DNA of 64,000 nucleotides, taken from assembly GCF_010692725.1 (NCBI RefSeq), contig NZ_JAAFZB010000089.1, forward strand, positions 78,314-142,313, given 5' to 3'. The stretch comes from Flavihumibacter soli. GTDB taxonomy: Bacteria; Bacteroidota; Bacteroidia; Sphingobacteriales; Sphingobacteriaceae. Under the pieces are notes generated by a model. The model had not been told where the DNA came from. It worked only from the letters and a program-made list of their open reading frames with translations, and made no database searches. Below are positions 9,654-18,410 of the stretch, one piece after another; position 1 is the stretch's first letter, and each line of letters begins with the position of its first letter. Position numbers and translations under genes: made by a program.

Positions 9654-9773
9654 TAATTGTGAAAATCTAAACTCAGGTAGATTTAATATTAACAGAGAAA
9701 TTTTACTTACAGGTATGCTTCAATAAAATTAAGATTGTTGATGGAATCAATTTGGGTTACTCATTGTAAAGCT

Positions 9774-9816
9774 AAAAAGGAAAAGCCCAGCTGGGATAGC
9801 TGGGCTTTTTCCTTTT
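9774..9816 (-). terminator. Intrinsic terminator downstream of the XRE-S24 regulator
   Basis: A long inverted repeat: AAAAAGGAAAAGCCCAGCT pairs with AGCTGGGCTTTTTCCTTTT around a tiny loop. Placed 15 nt after the stop of the minus-strand regulator. Confidence 0.9.
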
Positions 9817-9830
9817 ATTCGTAGCCACAT

Positions 9831-10610
9831 TTACTCTGACTTATTTCCATGCAATCCCGACAACGATTTCTGCATCTGCGAAACCATACTTGTCAGGGAT
9901 TCAAGCGTCGGTTCCGGGGTTGGTTCCGGAAACTCCGTGCTGATAAAAGCCTTTGCTTTCCATATCTCAAGAACGTCTTCTGCGGGAATAGAGTAGGGCT
10001 CATAAATTGTATTATCTGAAATCAGCTTAAGGCTCTTATTTTCTTTCAGTTTATTTCCGACTCTCTTATAGACGATGCCATCTCCTTTACTGATAATAAC
10101 ATAGGTATCTCCAGGTTTCAAATCACTCCAGTTACTTAAGTATTCGCCTATTACGATAGTTCCTGATTGAAGTGGCAGCATGGAATCGCCTTTAATCTCA
10201 AATGCCCTGTATGTTCCCTGCTTAAACATCGGCAGCTGAAACTTCGGGAGTTCGCTGATATATTCCGGATCCGAATAACCATTCAAATATCCAGCACTTG
10301 CTTTAACAGGCACCAGTTCTATATTTTCGCGATCGTTCGCATCAACAGATATGCTTAAGACCCGAATGTTAGCGGGATCTCCCTTAGGCTTGGATTTCCA
10401 TTTATCATCAATTTTATCATTTATAAGTTCATCCATTGAAAGTTCATAGAACTCTGCGAATTTTTTTAGCAATTCATACTTTGGTTCCGCTCGTTCTTCT
10501 TCATAAGCACCCACCAAAGAGCGTTTAATATCAAGCGTGTCAGCAAATTGCTGTTGGGTCAGACCCTTTTTTTTACGCAGGTACTTGAGATTGGAAGAAA
10601 TATTTGCCAT
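9831..10610 (-). CDS. XRE-family / S24 LexA-like repressor
   Basis: 259 residues. An N-terminal Cro/CI helix-turn-helix (~5-60, LTQQQFADTLDIKRSLVGAYE) is fused to a C-terminal S24 self-cleavage domain. The nucleophile serine lies in GDSMLP and the general-base lysine in VYKRV; a possible autolysis site is the Ala-Gly of KASAGYLNG. This is the architecture of CI/LexA-like repressors that cleave themselves on RecA filaments and derepress target genes. A Pro/Glu-rich tail and a short predicted amphipathic helix (SLTSMVSQMQKSL) follow. It is divergent from a small GIY-YIG protein, with two related inverted motifs in the 116-nt gap. No phage genes are nearby, so it is probably a resident stress regulator. 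The targets are unknown. Confidence 0.85.
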   Translation of the reverse strand: MANISSNLKYLRKKKGLTQQQFADTLDIKRSLVGAYEEERAEPKYELLKKFAEFYELSMDELINDKIDDKWKSKPKGDPANIRVLSISVDANDRENIELVPVKASAGYLNGYSDPEYISELPKFQLPMFKQGTYRAFEIKGDSMLPLQSGTIVIGEYLSNWSDLKPGDTYVIISKGDGIVYKRVGNKLKENKSLKLISDNTIYEPYSIPAEDVLEIWKAKAFISTEFPEPTPEPTLESLTSMVSQMQKSLSGLHGNKSE

Positions 10611-10627
10611 TTGAAAATAAATTTGTT

Positions 10628-10679
10628 GTTGCTAAAATAATTAGTATTTTTATGCTCATAAAATTAGCAATTATTTTAA
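10628..10679. promoter_or_regulatory. Candidate operator: two overlapping inverted repeats between XRE-S24 regulator and GIY-YIG gene
   Basis: TTGCTAA (10629-10635) faces TTAGCAA (10664-10670), and TAAAATAATT (10633-10642) faces AATTATTTTA (10669-10678). Both arms therefore contain the same two words on opposite strands. The position between divergent genes next to a CI-like repressor suggests an autoregulatory operator. Confidence 0.5.
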
Positions 10680-10726
10680 CATTCTCCATAGAAATTTATC
10701 AATAATCGTTGGCAAAATCCGAGTGT

Positions 10727-11068
10727 ATGAAAAAGTATGTTTATTTAGTAACTGACCGTAACCGTAGCTGCCTCCACGTTGGAATGAGCAGTGACCTGAT
10801 GAAGACCATGGCTTTCTATCGCCAGATGCCAAACTTGTTTTTTGATTCCGGTCAGCAACTTACACGACTGGTATATTTCGAAGAACTGACTTCGGAAATC
10901 TCCGCTATGAAACGCTTCGATCTGATTAGCCGTTTTACAAGGATTCAGAAAGACCGCATGGTAAGATCCGTGAATCCGGATTGGCTGGATCTGACTATCG
11001 GACTTGACTTTGAAAAGATCCTCTTTAGTGGTATCCAACCTGGAATGGCTGTCAGAAATCTTTCATAA
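10727..11068 (+). CDS. Degenerate GIY-YIG-like small protein
   Basis: 113 residues from the ATG at 10727; an upstream in-frame TTG (10709) is a weaker start. It reads like the YhbQ-type GIY-YIG fold: YVYLVTD for GIY, HVG for YIG, RLVYFEE in the middle and NPDWLDL near the end. The residues that do chemistry in this superfamily look replaced: the arginine after YIG (usually in E-R-R) is in MKTMAFYR as Met-Lys-Thr, and the glutamate of the REK helix lines up with the Phe of MKRFDL. It is therefore likely a binding protein without nuclease activity. Divergent from a CI-like regulator. Confidence 0.6.
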   Translation: MKKYVYLVTDRNRSCLHVGMSSDLMKTMAFYRQMPNLFFDSGQQLTRLVYFEELTSEISAMKRFDLISRFTRIQKDRMVRSVNPDWLDLTIGLDFEKILFSGIQPGMAVRNLS

Positions 11069-11073
11069 TATAA

Positions 11074-11562
11074 TCAGCGTCCTTTGATGAATTTCAAAGC
11101 AGCCGAATTGATGCAATAACGTTTTCCGCCTTTTTCCCGCGGTCCGTCGTTAAATACATGACCGAGATGAAGTCCCGTTTTGGCTTCAACAACTTCATAT
11201 CCGGATAAGCCAAAGGCATTATCGTCAATAATTTTAACTGCGGAATCATTAACAGGTTTGGTAAAACTTGGCCAGCCGGTTCCGGAATCAAATTTATCCT
11301 CCGAACTGAATAATGCTGCACCAGTGGCAGCACTCACATATATTCCCTTTTGATAATTCTTATTGTATGGATTATTAAAAGGAGCCTCCGTACCACCCTT
11401 TACCATGACGGCATGGCTTTCAGGGCTAAGCAATTTTTTCCATTCGTCATCCGTTTTCTGAACCGGATAGGCAGACTGCCCCGTTTTGTTTTCAGAAAAA
11501 CTTTGACATCCTACCGCAATCAAAACGAATGTTGCAAAAATGGTAACTAATATCGCTTTCAT
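11074..11562 (-). CDS. msrB: Peptide-methionine (R)-S-oxide reductase, lipoprotein form
   Basis: 162 residues. A signal peptide ends in the lipobox IAVGCQ, so the enzyme is probably lipid-anchored in the periplasm, where it would repair methionine-R-sulfoxide in oxidised proteins. The MsrB fold is clear: GIYVSAATGAALFSSEDKFD, GTGWPSFTKP, HLGHVFNDGP and the catalytic cysteine in RYCINSAALKF. The two zinc-binding CxxC pairs are absent, and there is no other cysteine in the mature chain: the usual resolving position in SGCGWPSF is threonine (SGTGWPSF). The enzyme must therefore be recycled without an internal disulfide. It converges on the GIY-YIG gene with 5 nt between the stop codons. Confidence 0.93.
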   Translation of the reverse strand: MKAILVTIFATFVLIAVGCQSFSENKTGQSAYPVQKTDDEWKKLLSPESHAVMVKGGTEAPFNNPYNKNYQKGIYVSAATGAALFSSEDKFDSGTGWPSFTKPVNDSAVKIIDDNAFGLSGYEVVEAKTGLHLGHVFNDGPREKGGKRYCINSAALKFIKGR

Positions 11563-11611
11563 AATTTAATATACGATATTATAGAGAAGACAGTTTAAAG
11601 GGATTAACAAA

Positions 11612-11645
11612 TGACAACAGACCCGAGATTGCAGGCCTGTTGTCA
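11612..11645 (-). terminator. Hairpin downstream of fasciclin gene, weak terminator
   Basis: TGACAACAG (11612-11620) pairs with CTGTTGTCA (11637-11645), 9 bp, 16-nt loop, followed on the minus strand by a T-rich but interrupted stretch. Lies 15 nt after the stop. Confidence 0.45.
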
Positions 11646-11659
11646 GAAGTGGGAATTAT

Positions 11660-12310
11660 TTATTCTTTAGGTAATAATACATTATTAACAACGTGAACAA
11701 TTCCATTCGATTGTTCAATATCGAACATGGTCACAAGAGCAATGTTGCCTTTTGTATCGGTGATCTGAAGGTTTTTCTCCGCATTGATGGATATGTGAAG
11801 ATTCTCACCCTCAATTGTAGTTAGGCTGGCATTTCCATTAGCCCGTGCTACAGCTAAAGCCAGATCTTTCGAAGTTAACTTACCCGGAACAATATGGAAC
11901 TCAATGACATCAGCCAACTTTGCCTTATTTGCCGATTTATTAAGTGTGTCAAGGGTGCCTGGAGCTAACTTCGCGAAGGCATCATTGGTAGGAGCAAACA
12001 CGGTGAAGGGACCTGCAGCCTTCAATGAATCGGTTAAACCTGCAGACTGGATAGCGGTGACCAATGCAGTATGATCTTTAGACTTTGATGTATTCTCCAC
12101 AATATCGTCAGAAGGCAACATCTGTGCTCCACCTACCACTTTAGTATTCGGGAGCCCTTTATCAGAAGTCTGCGTAGTTTTGGTTGTGTTGGAATCGACC
12201 TGAGTGCTAGTTGGCTTTTTTGAAGGACTATCTTTTACTTGAGCCTCACTGGCCGCAATAGAAAACAGGGTAATCGCCGAAGCTGTAAATACAAAAACTG
12301 ATTTTTTCAT
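11660..12310 (-). CDS. Secreted fasciclin-domain protein
   Basis: 216 residues: signal peptide (1-~23, ending SEAQ), a low-complexity Ser/Thr/Lys-rich linker (~25-65), then one FAS1 domain (~75-215). The H1 motif is FTVFAPTNDAFAKL and the H2 motif is GIVHVVNNVLLP. FAS1 domains mediate cell-surface or matrix adhesion; single-domain bacterial forms are often stress or biofilm related, but the ligand is not known. Likely monocistronic: MsrB downstream has its own spacing and a hairpin lies between. Confidence 0.9.
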   Translation of the reverse strand: MKKSVFVFTASAITLFSIAASEAQVKDSPSKKPTSTQVDSNTTKTTQTSDKGLPNTKVVGGAQMLPSDDIVENTSKSKDHTALVTAIQSAGLTDSLKAAGPFTVFAPTNDAFAKLAPGTLDTLNKSANKAKLADVIEFHIVPGKLTSKDLALAVARANGNASLTTIEGENLHISINAEKNLQITDTKGNIALVTMFDIEQSNGIVHVVNNVLLPKE

Positions 12311-12495
12311 GAGATTTTACTTAAATAAATAGATGTGGTTAATAGGTAAAACTCTCTCTTATATCTTTCTCCTTTTAAAATCAATAAATCTGCAGTTTGC
12401 ACCTTAATCTAACTTGCTCAGGATGCTTTTGTTGCCAAAGAGCAGGTCAAATTTTTGTAAAACACTTAATATCAATTAAATAAAAAAAGACTTGT

Positions 12496-12522
12496 CCATA
12501 AAAAAAGCGGCCAAAGCCGCTT
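12496..12522 (-). terminator. Intrinsic terminator of the gluzincin/propeller/barrel gene
   Basis: Perfect AAGCGGC (12505-12511) / GCCGCTT (12516-12522) with a 4-nt loop; the A-run at 12499-12506 is the U-tract on the minus strand. 26 nt after the stop codon. Confidence 0.9.
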
Positions 12523-12548
12523 CGTATTCTGAAATATCATGATGTTTC

Positions 12549-15500
12549 CTACCAGCCCGGCGCAAAAGTTAGCCCGAACACACCTCCATTGATGTCCTTC
12601 CGCTGGAACGGAATTGCGTAATAGGGCTCAAGTACAAAATAGCCAAACACATTAACCCTTAATGAGACACCGGCACTCATGGCAGGAACTCTTTCATATA
12701 CATTCTCTATCTGGCCTGTTTGAGGATTTGTGCGGGTGCCTATTAAGCCAGGCTCGCTTTTAAATGCAATTTCCGAACCTTGCTCCCAGGCTAAACCGAC
12801 ATCAAAAAACGCGTTCAGATCAGAGAATAAAAACTTAGATTCAATGGCAGATAGACGTTTAGGCCCCGTAAACGGAAGCCTGACTTCAAAATTCGCCACC
12901 GCAATTCTTGTTCCTACCAACTGGTTGACATCAAATCCATTTGATGAACCTGTCCCATTTTTATAGAATGAATTAGCCTCATAACCTCTGATGAGATAAT
13001 TATACCCAACGTAAAGCGGGTACAACCGCGCCTCATCTCTGCCGAAGCGTCCATAGCTATATGCTCTTACAGCCAGAGTTATGGGTCTCAGGCGTGTATA
13101 CTTACGAAGGTCAGCAGTAATTGCCGCTAATTTATAATCTCCTCTATAACCTTCAACGCCCAGACGATAACGAAAACCATCTAGCGGGGAGGTTACTCCG
13201 GAAAAAGTGTTATCACCCACAAACGCACTGTTCAATTGATATGTAGTAAAGGACTCGAAACTAGTTCCATAGGTAGCAGCTGCTTCCTGTTTCGACAACT
13301 TTTCGCGGTTTGAACCAATCGGGAACCCGATCTGGCCGGTATTGGGGTCAAATTGATAGAAGTTATTGAACCGGTCCAGGCGGTAGCTGTAATAGGCAGC
13401 ACCCAGGCCCATTTCAAACCGGTGAATTCGTGAAAACGGATATGAGGCAAACACCTGGATCTGATCTTCAAAGGTTCGAATAATATCGTATCGTTCAGCA
13501 TATACGGGTACGGTACCACCTCCCTCAACAGGAATATTGTCGATACCTGCCGATAAGAGGCCCGAAGTATATGGGATATGGGAGACGGCGCCGCCCCAAT
13601 TAATCCGGCTTTCCTGGTTCACATATGCCACCTGGGCACCGAAGTCATAAATTTCCCCGTTGATGGCAGCAAATGCATAGATCTGGTTCCGTCCGAGTAT
13701 GTCGCTGAACACACCCTGCACACCGCTGGAGAGTCCGGTTCCGTAACTCCCGACCGATGCACCGACCCCATTACTCGATAGGTAGTCCAATTTAAATTGC
13801 GGCTTATAGGGAATAACCTTAATGGAATCAGACTGCAGCTGCTCGAACCTTGAGAAATTATTTAGGTTCGCATTAATAATGTCAACTCCGACAGCATTCG
13901 GTGGAGGAAGGGTTGCAGCATCGAAATTCAATGCGGTAGGATCCACTGTCACCGGCTTGAATTCACTGGCTTTCGCATTATAAATAGAGTATTTCTGCGC
14001 CCTATAGTAGGAGTAGAGTATATCATCCTTATTTGAGACACTCAGTGCAGGTGAAAATTCTGTAATCCCGCTTATACCAGTAAAATAGTCTGTCAGCTGT
14101 TCTACTGTTCCGGTGCCCAAGCCATAACGGTACATATTTCTAAAACCGTCACGGTTACTCAGGAAATAAATACTTTGATCATCTGCCGAAAACTGCGGAT
14201 TTAAATTATTTGCTCCATCAAAAACGCCGATATCTGTCACCTGTTTGGTAGCGATGTCCACAATAGCAAGGTTGAAACTAATATCCACACTCTTCGCAGA
14301 ACGATCTAAAGTAGTCCGGTCGCTGCTGAAGACAATCTTACTACCATCTTTTGAAAAACTCGGTTGATAATCTGAGTATCTATCATTAGTAATCTGAGTA
14401 ACTTTTTTAGTTTTGAGATTATACAGGAAAACGTCGCTCTGTCCTTCAACCAGTCCCGTAAACGCAATGTCATTGCCATTAGGCGACCAGCTCAGGTTAC
14501 TGAATTCTTCAACTTCATCGATAGAGGTAGTTAAGGTCGACTTTCCATTGCTTATGTCTACGATAACCAGCTTATTTCTGCCACTGCTGAATACACTGAA
14601 CGCGAAGTGTTTTGAATCCGGTGACCAGGCACCCGCTGATTCAATAAAATTAAATTCATCGATATGGTTATTCTTTGCCTTGCTCGTTAGCTTTCGAATG
14701 ATCTTGCCCGTCTGCGCATCTGCGAGAAACAAGTCTATGCTCAGCAATTCTTTTTCAGACAAGAAAGCTACATACTTGCCATCGGGAGAAATTGCCGGAG
14801 CCACATTATAGTGTTCACCGCCATTCTTTTCGTCAATTATTCGCAAACCTATGGGCACCTGCGCAGTGTCTTTCAGGAACGGTTTGTAAGCGTTTTCAAT
14901 GCTCGCCTTCCAAAGGCCCGATAGCGTTCTTTCATCATATCCAAACGTCCGTTTTATAGCCATTTCATAACCATATTTTGCAGTTTCTTTAAAGAAAGGG
15001 ACTATGACAGTGTCCCCGTAAGTAGAACCGATATATGACCAGAAGGCCTGTCCATAACGATATGGAAAGTATTTATTAGTAACTGTAAGATCTCGCAGGG
15101 AAGGTATATCCTTATTCAGCATCGCATCCCTCATCCACATGGAGGTGTAGGCATCTACCTTTCCTATAGAGAGGTATTCAGCCATTCCCTCAACCATCCA
15201 AAGCGGTAAATTTCCGATATTCTCCAGGTTTGTTGAATCCCCTTCGATAAGAGAATGATACTGGAAGGCATGAACAAGTTCGTGTCCTAATACATGCCGC
15301 GTCTGGTGATTAAGCTGGGTGAGGGGCATTATTACCCGGTTTTTCATACCCTCCGTCACACCTCCTGTACCGACACCAACCTCCCCCTGAAGTGCGGTAG
15401 TTTGTTGAAAGTCAGCATGACTCGAATATAAAATCAGGGGATTCTTCTTTTTAAAGGTATCCCGAAATACCTGCTGATGCAGATCATACCAAACTTCCGT

Positions 15501-15722
15501 TTCTTTGATGAAACGCTTAACAAGGCTGTCGTTTTTTAGGTAATAATATAGTTCGAAATGCGGTGTTTGATATACCTTGAACTTCAAATTTTTATACCGA
15601 ACCTTATTCTGACCAAAATATTGTGCATTAACAGGCTTCACCGCCGATAACAGGAGCACTAAAAGAAGTGTGCTGGCGAACCAGCGGGTGGAAGTACTGA
15701 CGATAAAGGAAAGTTTTTTCAT
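12549..15722 (-). CDS. Gluzincin (peptidase MA-like) + TolB-type propeller + outer-membrane beta-barrel protein
   Basis: 1057 residues. Signal peptide (1-~34, ending VNAQ). The first domain (~40-280) looks like a peptidase-MA-type gluzincin: GHELVHAFQYH gives H147, E148 and H151, and VEGMAEYLSIG about 25 residues later supplies the third ligand glutamate. The middle (~290-600) contains PD40/TolB-like propeller blades (AISPDGKYVAFLS, WSPDSKHFAFS, WSPNGNDIAFTG, FSKDGSKIVFSSD). The last ~400 residues alternate as beta-strands with aromatic ends and stop at FGLTFAPGW, consistent with an outer-membrane barrel ending in an aromatic residue. It may be a surface protease; the propeller and barrel could dock it or move a substrate. 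The minus-strand PBP1A gene lies upstream, 112 nt away. Confidence 0.75.
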   Translation of the reverse strand: MKKLSFIVSTSTRWFASTLLLVLLLSAVKPVNAQYFGQNKVRYKNLKFKVYQTPHFELYYYLKNDSLVKRFIKETEVWYDLHQQVFRDTFKKKNPLILYSSHADFQQTTALQGEVGVGTGGVTEGMKNRVIMPLTQLNHQTRHVLGHELVHAFQYHSLIEGDSTNLENIGNLPLWMVEGMAEYLSIGKVDAYTSMWMRDAMLNKDIPSLRDLTVTNKYFPYRYGQAFWSYIGSTYGDTVIVPFFKETAKYGYEMAIKRTFGYDERTLSGLWKASIENAYKPFLKDTAQVPIGLRIIDEKNGGEHYNVAPAISPDGKYVAFLSEKELLSIDLFLADAQTGKIIRKLTSKAKNNHIDEFNFIESAGAWSPDSKHFAFSVFSSGRNKLVIVDISNGKSTLTTSIDEVEEFSNLSWSPNGNDIAFTGLVEGQSDVFLYNLKTKKVTQITNDRYSDYQPSFSKDGSKIVFSSDRTTLDRSAKSVDISFNLAIVDIATKQVTDIGVFDGANNLNPQFSADDQSIYFLSNRDGFRNMYRYGLGTGTVEQLTDYFTGISGITEFSPALSVSNKDDILYSYYRAQKYSIYNAKASEFKPVTVDPTALNFDAATLPPPNAVGVDIINANLNNFSRFEQLQSDSIKVIPYKPQFKLDYLSSNGVGASVGSYGTGLSSGVQGVFSDILGRNQIYAFAAINGEIYDFGAQVAYVNQESRINWGGAVSHIPYTSGLLSAGIDNIPVEGGGTVPVYAERYDIIRTFEDQIQVFASYPFSRIHRFEMGLGAAYYSYRLDRFNNFYQFDPNTGQIGFPIGSNREKLSKQEAAATYGTSFESFTTYQLNSAFVGDNTFSGVTSPLDGFRYRLGVEGYRGDYKLAAITADLRKYTRLRPITLAVRAYSYGRFGRDEARLYPLYVGYNYLIRGYEANSFYKNGTGSSNGFDVNQLVGTRIAVANFEVRLPFTGPKRLSAIESKFLFSDLNAFFDVGLAWEQGSEIAFKSEPGLIGTRTNPQTGQIENVYERVPAMSAGVSLRVNVFGYFVLEPYYAIPFQRKDINGGVFGLTFAPGW

Positions 15723-15834
15723 CTCGTGGATTTTAGCGGTTATTCTAATTTACGGAAAATTTTGGGCTTCGAGTTTTCATCTGACGACATTTCTTAAACA
15801 TAAGAAGTTTGAAAAGGTTATCGACTATCCATAT

Positions 15835-18282
15835 CTATTCGCCAACCTTCTTTCTTCGCTCCTGACGTAACTGGCGGCGTGTTTTCGGCTCTTCAGGTTT
15901 CGTTTCGGTACTAGGCTTGACAGGCTTGTCCTTTGCTGGTAACGATTCTTTTACCTGTGTGGGAGGCGTTTCAATCTCCTGATCTGTTTCCGTTGTATCT
16001 GCAGGTTCCTCAGGAACGATCAGTGAGTCAATAAATAAACTGTCTACAGTCATCGTGTCTGTTTCCTGGAGCTCATACTGCGGTGTTGGGCATTTATACT
16101 CCTTTGTAATCTCAACATCGGGTTTTGGGAAAGCCCCTAAGGTTATCCCTGTCTTCGGATCCTTGTACACCTTCTCCATAAATGTAGCAAAGATGGGAAG
16201 CGCGGTCTTCGACCCTTCCCCCGTGTCGGATGAGCGGAAGTGTACTGTACGCTCATCGCAGCCAACCCACACGCCTGTTACAAGGTCTTTGGTCAGACCC
16301 ATATACCAGCCGTCCACATAATCAGAGGAAGTACCTGTTTTTCCGGCGATTTGGTTGCCTTTCTTAAAAAGATCCCACTCCCATAATGCCTGTGACGTTC
16401 CTCCCGGTTCTTCCATACCTCCACGGAGCATATACATCATCAGCCAGGCTATTTCTTCGCTGATGGCCCTGGAAGTCTCTGCTTTGAATTCTGCCAGCAC
16501 CTTACCGTCTTTATCGGTTATCTTTTCTACCAGGATAGGGTCTGAACGCATTCCTTTGTTCAAAAATGTGCCATAAGCCTTAACCATTTCATAAACGCTC
16601 ACATCATTCGGACCCAAACTAACTGATGGGACCGGGTTTAATTTGCTTTCTATTCCACACTCGTGAGCATAATCCACAACTTTTTGGGCACCAACCTTTT
16701 CTGTTATCTGAGCGGTTATAGAGTTAATGGACCTTCCCATTGCGTGCCTTAACGTCATCTCGCGGTGGGAGAAGCTGTAGCTGGCATTGTTAGGTTCCCA
16801 GTATTCAGTTTTGTTATTTTCCTGGTATTCTATCTTAACAGGTTTGTCCGTTAGCCTATCACATGGAGTCATGCCTGATTCAAGGGCGGCCAGATATGCA
16901 AACGGTTTAAATGTAGATCCTGCCTGGCGTTTGGCCTGATTTACGTGATCATACTTAAAAAATTGATGATTAATTCCGCCAACCCAGACCTTAATATGAC
17001 CGTTAAAAGGATCGAGAGTCATCATGCCGGTATTTAGCAATTTCGAGTAATATTCCAGCGAGTCAAGTGTAGAGAAGGACACCTCCTTTTCACCATCCCA
17101 ACTGAATACATTCATCGTTTTAGGCTTTTCAAGATAGGCCCTGATAGAGTCGGAGTCATTATTATAGCGTTTCTTCAGATAAGCATATACAGGTAATCTC
17201 TCGGCCGCATTCATTGCAAAATCTTCAATGACCTTGCCTTCAGAATTTCGCCAGGGTTTTTCATTTCCCCACTCATTATTCAACCGGCGCTGCAATCGCT
17301 TCATCTGTTCAGCTACTGCTTCCTCAGCGTATTTTTGCAGTCTGGAATCAATGGTCGTGTAGATCTTCAGACCGCCCTCGTACAGATCATAATTATTTTC
17401 CTCACACCATTTCTTAATGAAGTTCGCAGCAGCAGATTTTAAATAAGATTCTCCTTCATTGTCTTCTCTAAACTGACCTTGTTTAGTTTTAAGGGGAAGC
17501 TTACTGAAACGATCAAACTCAGCTTTTGTCAGGTAGTTGTATTTTTGCATCTGTGACAAAACCACATTTCTGCGTTCAAAAGATTTTTCCGGATTTCTAA
17601 TCGGATTATAGGTTGTATTGGCTTTTAGAATTCCGATAAGCGTAGCCGATTCATGAACTTTAAGTTCAGAAGGCTGCTTATTAAAAAAATGCTTCGCAGC
17701 TGTTTTAATGCCGTAGGTATTACCACTAAAGGGAACTGTGTTCAGGTACAAAGTTAAAATTTGTGGCTTGGTATAGTATCCTTCAAGTTTAATAGCAGTC
17801 ATCAGTTCCTTAAACTTATAGATTAAAGTTCTGAGGCCGGGAACGTACTTTATGAGACCTTCAGACTTTTTATTTCTGGTCCGGTAAAGATTCTTTGCTA
17901 GCTGCTGGGTGATTGTACTTGCTCCCCGGCGATCGCCTGAGGCTGTAGATACGAGACTGGAAACCAGCGATCTGAAATCTACTCCTGAATGCTGGAAAAA
18001 GCGCACATCCTCAGTTGCAATTAGTGCATCAACTACACTTGGAGCTATCTTCTCATATTCCACCGGGGTGCGGTTCTCCTTATAGTACCGGCCGATCAAT
18101 TTGCCATCTGCCGTGTACAGCTCAGAAGCTATACGCATGTTCGGCGTCTTTATATCAACTATGTTGGGTGAATAGCCGAAGAGCCACAAGAAATTCAGTT
18201 CTACAGCACAGAAAAAAAGGATAACAAAGTATAGAAATATTACGCTATAGCGCAGAGGTTTAAATTTAATTCTTCTGAACAT
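15835..18282 (-). CDS. Class A penicillin-binding protein (PBP1A type)
   Basis: 815 residues. Polymerises lipid II and cross-links peptidoglycan. One N-terminal membrane segment (~13-36) anchors it; the GT51 glycosyltransferase (~65-240) has its catalytic glutamate at E91 in TEDVRFFQHSG and the RGASTITQQLAKNL motif. The transpeptidase carries S456-T-F-K459 (GSTFKPF), SIN in GRSINSITAQ, and KTG in GKTGTSSDYVDGWY. The C-terminal ~90 residues are disordered, rich in Glu, Pro, Thr and Lys. All catalytic motifs are intact. Divergent from ppk2 across a 128-nt gap that holds two inverted repeats. Confidence 0.95.
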   Translation of the reverse strand: MFRRIKFKPLRYSVIFLYFVILFFCAVELNFLWLFGYSPNIVDIKTPNMRIASELYTADGKLIGRYYKENRTPVEYEKIAPSVVDALIATEDVRFFQHSGVDFRSLVSSLVSTASGDRRGASTITQQLAKNLYRTRNKKSEGLIKYVPGLRTLIYKFKELMTAIKLEGYYTKPQILTLYLNTVPFSGNTYGIKTAAKHFFNKQPSELKVHESATLIGILKANTTYNPIRNPEKSFERRNVVLSQMQKYNYLTKAEFDRFSKLPLKTKQGQFREDNEGESYLKSAAANFIKKWCEENNYDLYEGGLKIYTTIDSRLQKYAEEAVAEQMKRLQRRLNNEWGNEKPWRNSEGKVIEDFAMNAAERLPVYAYLKKRYNNDSDSIRAYLEKPKTMNVFSWDGEKEVSFSTLDSLEYYSKLLNTGMMTLDPFNGHIKVWVGGINHQFFKYDHVNQAKRQAGSTFKPFAYLAALESGMTPCDRLTDKPVKIEYQENNKTEYWEPNNASYSFSHREMTLRHAMGRSINSITAQITEKVGAQKVVDYAHECGIESKLNPVPSVSLGPNDVSVYEMVKAYGTFLNKGMRSDPILVEKITDKDGKVLAEFKAETSRAISEEIAWLMMYMLRGGMEEPGGTSQALWEWDLFKKGNQIAGKTGTSSDYVDGWYMGLTKDLVTGVWVGCDERTVHFRSSDTGEGSKTALPIFATFMEKVYKDPKTGITLGAFPKPDVEITKEYKCPTPQYELQETDTMTVDSLFIDSLIVPEEPADTTETDQEIETPPTQVKESLPAKDKPVKPSTETKPEEPKTRRQLRQERRKKVGE

Positions 18283-18316
18283 GGAGTAAATATGTAAAAA
18301 TTACACGGCTTAAAGG

Positions 18317-18352
18317 TCAGGCAACATTGTTTTTAACAAAACATCTGCCTGA
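18317..18352. promoter_or_regulatory. Inverted repeat in the PBP1A-ppk2 divergent region (distal)
   Basis: TCAGGCA (18317-18323) faces TGCCTGA (18346-18352); inside it, TTGTT faces AACAA. It could form a hairpin or be a bipartite operator. Confidence 0.4.
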
Positions 18353-18361
18353 TAACGTAGT

Positions 18362-18401
18362 TTGCTTAATAAGATTTCGATCGTATAATATTATTAAGCA
18401 A
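18362..18401. promoter_or_regulatory. 11-bp perfect inverted repeat just upstream of ppk2
   Basis: TTGCTTAATAA (18362-18372) and TTATTAAGCAA (18391-18401) are exact reverse complements, 18 bp apart, and end 9 nt before the ppk2 ATG. Arm centres are 29 bp apart, close to three helical turns, which fits a dimeric regulator; a 5'-end RNA hairpin covering the start is the alternative. Confidence 0.55.
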
Positions 18402-18410
18402 GTACTTAGA

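Noticed and set aside
10709..10726. TTG start of the GIY-YIG gene; likewise TTG starts at 40729 and 44525
   Set aside because: Each has an in-frame ATG a few codons later that gives a better N-terminus (MKKYVY, MKKYLV, MRNIKE).
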